From: Thermoleophilaceae bacterium
GTDB lineage: Bacteria; Actinomycetota; Thermoleophilia; Solirubrobacterales; Thermoleophilaceae
NCBI GenBank assembly: GCA_013812065.1
Contig: JACCUC010000319.1
Span: 1 to 8,456 of the forward strand
DNA: 8,456 nt
Reading direction: 5' to 3'
Shown here: piece after piece, positions 6,386-8,456 of the stretch
Numbering within the stretch: the stretch's first letter is position 1
Layout: the number at the start of each line of letters is the position of its first letter
Notes under the pieces: model-generated
Seen by the model: the letters and a program-made list of their open reading frames with translations, nothing else
Database searches by the model: none
What the model was told of the DNA's origin: nothing
Position numbers and translations under genes: made by a program

Positions 6386-7342
6386 ATGTCCATTCCCGGA
6401 CGCACCGACGCCGACCTGTCCGAGCGCCTGCTCGCCGGCGACAAGCGCGCCCTCGCGCGCGGGATCTCGCTGGTCGAGGACGACGATCCCGAGGGCTGGG
6501 CGCTCGTACAGGAGGTCTACCCGCGGACGGGCCGGGCCGAGGTCACCGGCTTCACCGGCCCACCGGGAGTCGGTAAGTCGACGCTCATGGCCGCGCTCGT
6601 GCGCCACGCCCGCGGGCGCGAGCGCCAGGTCGCCGTGCTGTCGATCGACCCTTCCTCGCCGTTCACCAAGGGTGCCCTGCTCGGCGATCGCATCCGCCTG
6701 TCGGAGCACTTCCTCGACGCCGGCGTCTTCATCCGCTCGATGGCGAGCCGGGGATCGCTCGGAGGGCTGTCGGAGGCGAGCCTCCAGGCCGCGCTGCTGA
6801 TGGACGCCTCGGGCAAGGATGAGGTCCTGCTCGAGACCGTCGGCGTCGGGCAGGCCGACGTCGACATCATCGACCACGCCGACACCGTGGTGCTCGTCCT
6901 CCAGCCCGGCTCGGGCGACTCGATCCAGGCGCTCAAGGCCGGCATCATGGAGATTCCCGACGTGATCGTCGTAAACAAGTCAGACCACCCGCTCGCCGAC
7001 ACCATGGTCCGCGAGATCCGCGGGATCCTCTCGCTCGCGCCGGAGGGCAGCTGGCGGATACCGATCGTGCGCACCGAGGCCGCCGCCGACAAGGGGATCG
7101 ACGAGCTCGTCGAGAAGATGGGCGAGCACCGCGAGCACATCGAGGCCGAGGGCACGCTCGCCGAGCGCCGCCGGCGCAACCTCGAGAACGAGGTCATGAC
7201 GCTGGCCGCGGTGCGGCTGCGGAGGCGGCTCGAGGAATCGACGCGCGACGACGCCGGGGTGCGCGAGCTGCTCGAGGAGGTGGTGGCGCGGCGAGTGGAT
7301 CCGGCGACGGCGGCGGCGCGGCTGCTCGAGCGGGAGACGTAG
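6386..7342 (+). CDS. meaB: MeaB, G-protein chaperone of methylmalonyl-CoA mutase
   Basis: This 318-residue protein has the usual MeaB/ArgK length. The P-loop GPPGVGKS lies at 58-65 and a characteristic SIDPSSPFTKGALLGDRIR segment at 86-104. MASRGSLGGLSEAS (119-132) and ETVGVGQADVDI (150-161) are family signatures, the latter containing the switch region. NKSD (197-200) gives guanine specificity. The C-terminal helices (about 255-318) correspond to the dimerisation arm. MeaB uses GTP to gate cobalamin loading and to protect or reactivate adenosylcobalamin-dependent methylmalonyl-CoA mutase in propionyl-CoA metabolism. The mutase genes often sit next to meaB but none is in this window, so the partner must be encoded elsewhere. 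All nucleotide-binding motifs are intact. The gene converges on the VapC gene, with 24 bases between them. Confidence 0.95.
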   Translation: MSIPGRTDADLSERLLAGDKRALARGISLVEDDDPEGWALVQEVYPRTGRAEVTGFTGPPGVGKSTLMAALVRHARGRERQVAVLSIDPSSPFTKGALLGDRIRLSEHFLDAGVFIRSMASRGSLGGLSEASLQAALLMDASGKDEVLLETVGVGQADVDIIDHADTVVLVLQPGSGDSIQALKAGIMEIPDVIVVNKSDHPLADTMVREIRGILSLAPEGSWRIPIVRTEAAADKGIDELVEKMGEHREHIEAEGTLAERRRRNLENEVMTLAAVRLRRRLEESTRDDAGVRELLEEVVARRVDPATAAARLLERET

Positions 7343-7366
7343 CGTCCGCGTCGACGGGCTGCTCGT

Positions 7367-7762
7367 CTACAGGTCCGCGGGGCGCAGGACCTCTACGACG
7401 CGACCGGCACCGCGACGGAGGCGCTCGTCGGCGGTCAGGAGGCGACATCCGAGCAGGCGCGCGAGTGCGACGTATTCGGCGTCGTAGGTCTTGGCCCACC
7501 CGAGCCGGTTCGCGATCTCCCAGGCCGTAGGACCGAGAGCATCGGGACGCTCGCACCGGATGGGCGCGGTGGCCATGCGTTCGTGGGCGAGCTCGCCGGC
7601 GCGCGCCGACCACGCGCCCCTCCACGTGGCCTCGTGAAGGCTCGAGCGAGTCTCCGACCACAGGAGGGGCGGACCGACGAGATCCTCCCCGCCGAGAGGC
7701 CGGAAGCCGTCGCGGGCGGCGCAGGCGTCGAAGGCCACGCTCGCGTCGATGACGAGCGTCAA
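7367..7762 (-). CDS. vapC: PIN-domain ribonuclease toxin, VapC type
   Basis: This 131-residue protein has the usual size of a VapC toxin. It starts LVIDASVAFD with the first metal-binding acid D6. The others are E37 in LLWSETRSSLHEA, D94 in KTYDAEYVALA and D112 in LLTADERL, so the PIN active site is complete. VapC toxins are Mg-dependent endoribonucleases that cut tRNA or rRNA and are held inactive by a co-encoded antitoxin. The start is TTG at 7762, overlapping the antitoxin's TGA by four bases (TTGA). That arrangement couples toxin translation to antitoxin translation and keeps toxin output low. The RNA target cannot be read from the sequence. Confidence 0.9.
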   Translation of the reverse strand: MTLVIDASVAFDACAARDGFRPLGGEDLVGPPLLWSETRSSLHEATWRGAWSARAGELAHERMATAPIRCERPDALGPTAWEIANRLGWAKTYDAEYVALARLLGCRLLTADERLRRGAGRVVEVLRPADL

Positions 7763-8007
7763 CGGCCCTGCCGTGAGAGGCGGATGAGCTTGACGACGTC
7801 CGGCATCGGCTCACCCGTGGCCGTCGTCCGCCACTCCTCTGGGAGCGGACCGGTCTCCCAGCCGCTTCCGACCTGGTCGACGTCCTCCTCCCGAACGAGA
7901 TACTGGGTGCCGACCCGCTCGGAGGGCAACTTGCCCGAGCGGATCCAGCGACGGACTGTCTCCGGGTTGCGTCCCGTGCGCTTGGCGGCCTCTGGCACAG
8001 TAAGCAT
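7759..8007 (-). CDS. HTH (excisionase/MerR-like) antitoxin of the VapC toxin
   Basis: This 82-residue protein has an N-terminal winged helix-turn-helix of the excisionase/HTH_17 type. LTVPEAAKRTGRNPETVRR (2-20) is followed by WIRSGKLPSERVGTQYLV and EEDV. The C-terminal part (about 50-82) is polar, ends VKLIRLSRQGR and probably wraps the toxin. An in-frame TAG lies upstream, so ATG 8007 is the first usable start. Position and four-base overlap with the PIN gene mark it as the antitoxin. It carries this HTH domain rather than the more familiar AbrB- or ribbon-helix-helix-type domain of VapB. It should bind its own promoter, where a perfect palindrome is present. The alternative, an unrelated excisionase, is unlikely because no integrase is nearby. 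Confidence 0.83.
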   Translation of the reverse strand: MLTVPEAAKRTGRNPETVRRWIRSGKLPSERVGTQYLVREEDVDQVGSGWETGPLPEEWRTTATGEPMPDVVKLIRLSRQGR

Positions 8008-8010
8008 ACG

Positions 8011-8027
8011 AGTAGTAGGATACTACT
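8011..8027 (-). promoter_or_regulatory. Perfect palindrome with embedded -10 box: antitoxin-toxin promoter/operator
   Basis: AGTAGTA (8011-8017) and TACTACT (8021-8027) are perfect inverted repeats around GGA. The minus-strand -10 candidate TAGTAT (8020-8025) lies inside, so transcription would start near 8013, six bases before ATG 8007. An AT-rich dyad over the promoter of a toxin-antitoxin operon is the expected binding site of the antitoxin or of the complex, giving autorepression. Binding is inferred. Confidence 0.6.
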
Positions 8028-8242
8028 ACAGTCTGAGGCCCGGGCCGACCTGAGGTCATGCTCCCAGCGCCTCGGCATCACGATCTGGTGGATCTCGTGG
8101 GTGCCTCACTGATGGGCGAGCCGCCCGGTCTCGAGTTTCGCCTGCGCAGCGGCGAGCGACGCCTGCCGGCGGGCGCCGCATGGGGGTGGACCTCACACGC
8201 GTGAGACCTCCCGCGCCAGGAAGGAAGACATTTGCAGGCAAA
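8028..8242. other. Intergenic region without a convincing gene
   Basis: This stretch lies between the antitoxin promoter and the riboswitch. A plus-strand frame of 48 codons (ATG 8058 to a stop at 8202-8204) has no good ribosome-binding site and no recognisable motif. The minus strand reads like a short decayed peptide interrupted by a stop (see findings). No tRNA or integrase site was found. The riboswitch promoter should lie near the right-hand end, but no clear -10/-35 pair is visible. Confidence 0.4.
8192..8205. repeat. Short inverted repeat CTCAC-N4-GTGAG
   Basis: CTCAC (8192-8196) and GTGAG (8201-8205) form a dyad with centre ACGC, about 40 bases before the outer stem of the riboswitch. 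There is no T-run after it, so it is more like an operator than a terminator. No regulator can be named. Confidence 0.3.
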
Positions 8243-8424
8243 CTCTCTACACTGCGCCGCTGTCCAACGCAGTCTGCCGAATTCCTGCTGCTCCGTGCGT
8301 CAGGGAACGGGGGAACCGATCGGACCGGCCGAGCCGGTCCATGGGGCGAGTTGCCGCCGGTGTGCGGCATAGCGCGTTCTCTTCGCGCGAGCCCGTCAGC
8401 TAACCCCGTAGGCGCCAAAGAGAG
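8243..8424 (+). ncRNA. Cyclic di-AMP riboswitch (ydaO-yuaA leader)
   Basis: The conserved ydaO blocks are present in order: GCCGAATTCC (8276-8285), ACGGGGGAACC (8308-8318), TGGGGCGA (8342-8349) and GAGCCCGTCAGCTAACCCCG with TAGGC (8389-8413). The core P1 pairs GCC (8276-8278) with GGC (8411-8413). Other helices are TCCTG/CAGGG (8283-8287 with 8301-8305, one G-U pair), a perfect 8-bp hairpin GGACCGGC/GCCGGTCC (8322-8340), TGCCGC/GCGGCA (8352-8369) and GCGCG/CGCGC (8372-8388). Upstream, ACTGCG/CGCAGT (8251-8273) forms an extra hairpin. CTCTCT (8243-8248) can pair with AGAGAG (8419-8424) as an outer stem. The family senses cyclic di-AMP and usually lowers expression when bound, often of cell-wall hydrolase, resuscitation-factor or osmolyte and potassium transport genes. 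No intrinsic terminator follows, so control may be at translation initiation. Confidence 0.92.
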
Positions 8425-8430
8425 ACGAAT

Positions 8431-8435
8431 AGGAG
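8431..8435 (+). promoter_or_regulatory. Ribosome-binding site of the riboswitch-controlled gene
   Basis: AGGAG lies six bases before GTG 8442 and is the only strong Shine-Dalgarno sequence seen ahead of a gene in the window. It begins six bases after the outer riboswitch stem ends, close enough for the aptamer to affect ribosome access. Confidence 0.75.
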
Positions 8436-8441
8436 AGCCCC

Positions 8442-8456
8442 GTGGTTCCCACAACG
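8442..8456 (+). CDS. Start of the riboswitch-controlled gene (runs off the window)
   Basis: GTG at 8442 is correctly spaced after AGGAG and opens a frame of five codons (V/M-V-P-T-T) before the window ends. The product cannot be identified from this. Because actinobacterial ydaO riboswitches commonly precede secreted cell-wall hydrolases (NlpC/P60, Rpf, M23 peptidases), such a protein is the leading guess. A transporter is the main alternative. Confidence 0.6.

Noticed and set aside
8079..8099. Inverted repeat CACGA-N11-TCGTG
   Set aside because: Arms of only five bases, no link to a start codon or T-run; expected by chance in a window of this length.
8058..8204. 48-codon plus-strand frame upstream of the riboswitch
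   Set aside because: No properly spaced ribosome-binding site, no recognisable motif, and the minus strand looks at least as protein-like.
8056..8454. Minus-strand frame of 132 codons opposite the riboswitch
   Set aside because: It is antisense to a well-supported structured RNA and has no protein-like motif.
1..8456. CRISPR array, insertion sequence, tRNA or rRNA
   Set aside because: No regularly spaced repeats, no transposase or integrase motifs, no tRNA T-loop/acceptor pattern and no rRNA-like stretch were seen on either strand.

Overview
The window is GC-rich with strongly GC-biased third codon positions. It carries a gene set typical of Actinobacteria: an Rv3030/Rv3031/Rv3032-like polysaccharide cluster, a MeaB GTPase and a ydaO-type riboswitch in its actinobacterial form. 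A deep-branching high-GC actinobacterium, for example of the Thermoleophilia, fits best. That placement is inference from gene content and composition, not from a phylogenetic marker.

Layout. Bases 1-216 are the acidic, proline-rich C-terminus of an unidentified protein. Bases 230-5425 form a polysaccharide locus. A methyltransferase on the minus strand (230-1171) diverges from a plus-strand operon of a second methyltransferase (1218-2000), a GH57 alpha-glucan branching enzyme (1997-3457) and a GT4 glycosyltransferase (3487-4707). A left-handed beta-helix acyltransferase (4727-5425, minus) converges on this operon. Two methyltransferases, a branching enzyme, a glucosyltransferase and an acyltransferase are the same classes of enzyme found in the mycobacterial methylglucose lipopolysaccharide (MGLP) region around Rv3030-Rv3037c. 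The locus therefore probably makes a methylated and acylated alpha-glucan, or a related polymer.

Bases 5518-6327 encode a secreted or membrane-anchored lysyl oxidase-family protein, transcribed divergently from the acyltransferase. Bases 6386-7342 encode MeaB, a G-protein chaperone of methylmalonyl-CoA mutase, with no mutase gene in the window. A VapBC-type toxin-antitoxin pair (7367-8007, minus) follows, with an HTH/excisionase-like antitoxin and a perfect palindrome over its promoter.

About 235 bases without a convincing gene (8008-8242) lead into a cyclic di-AMP riboswitch (8243-8424). The gene it controls starts with GTG at 8442, behind a clear ribosome-binding site, and runs off the window after five codons. 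In Actinobacteria this riboswitch usually controls cell-wall hydrolases.

A recurring architectural feature is a TANNNT-like -10 box only 9-12 bases ahead of the start codon of most first genes, with no Shine-Dalgarno sequence. This suggests leaderless transcription. The riboswitch gene is the clear exception.
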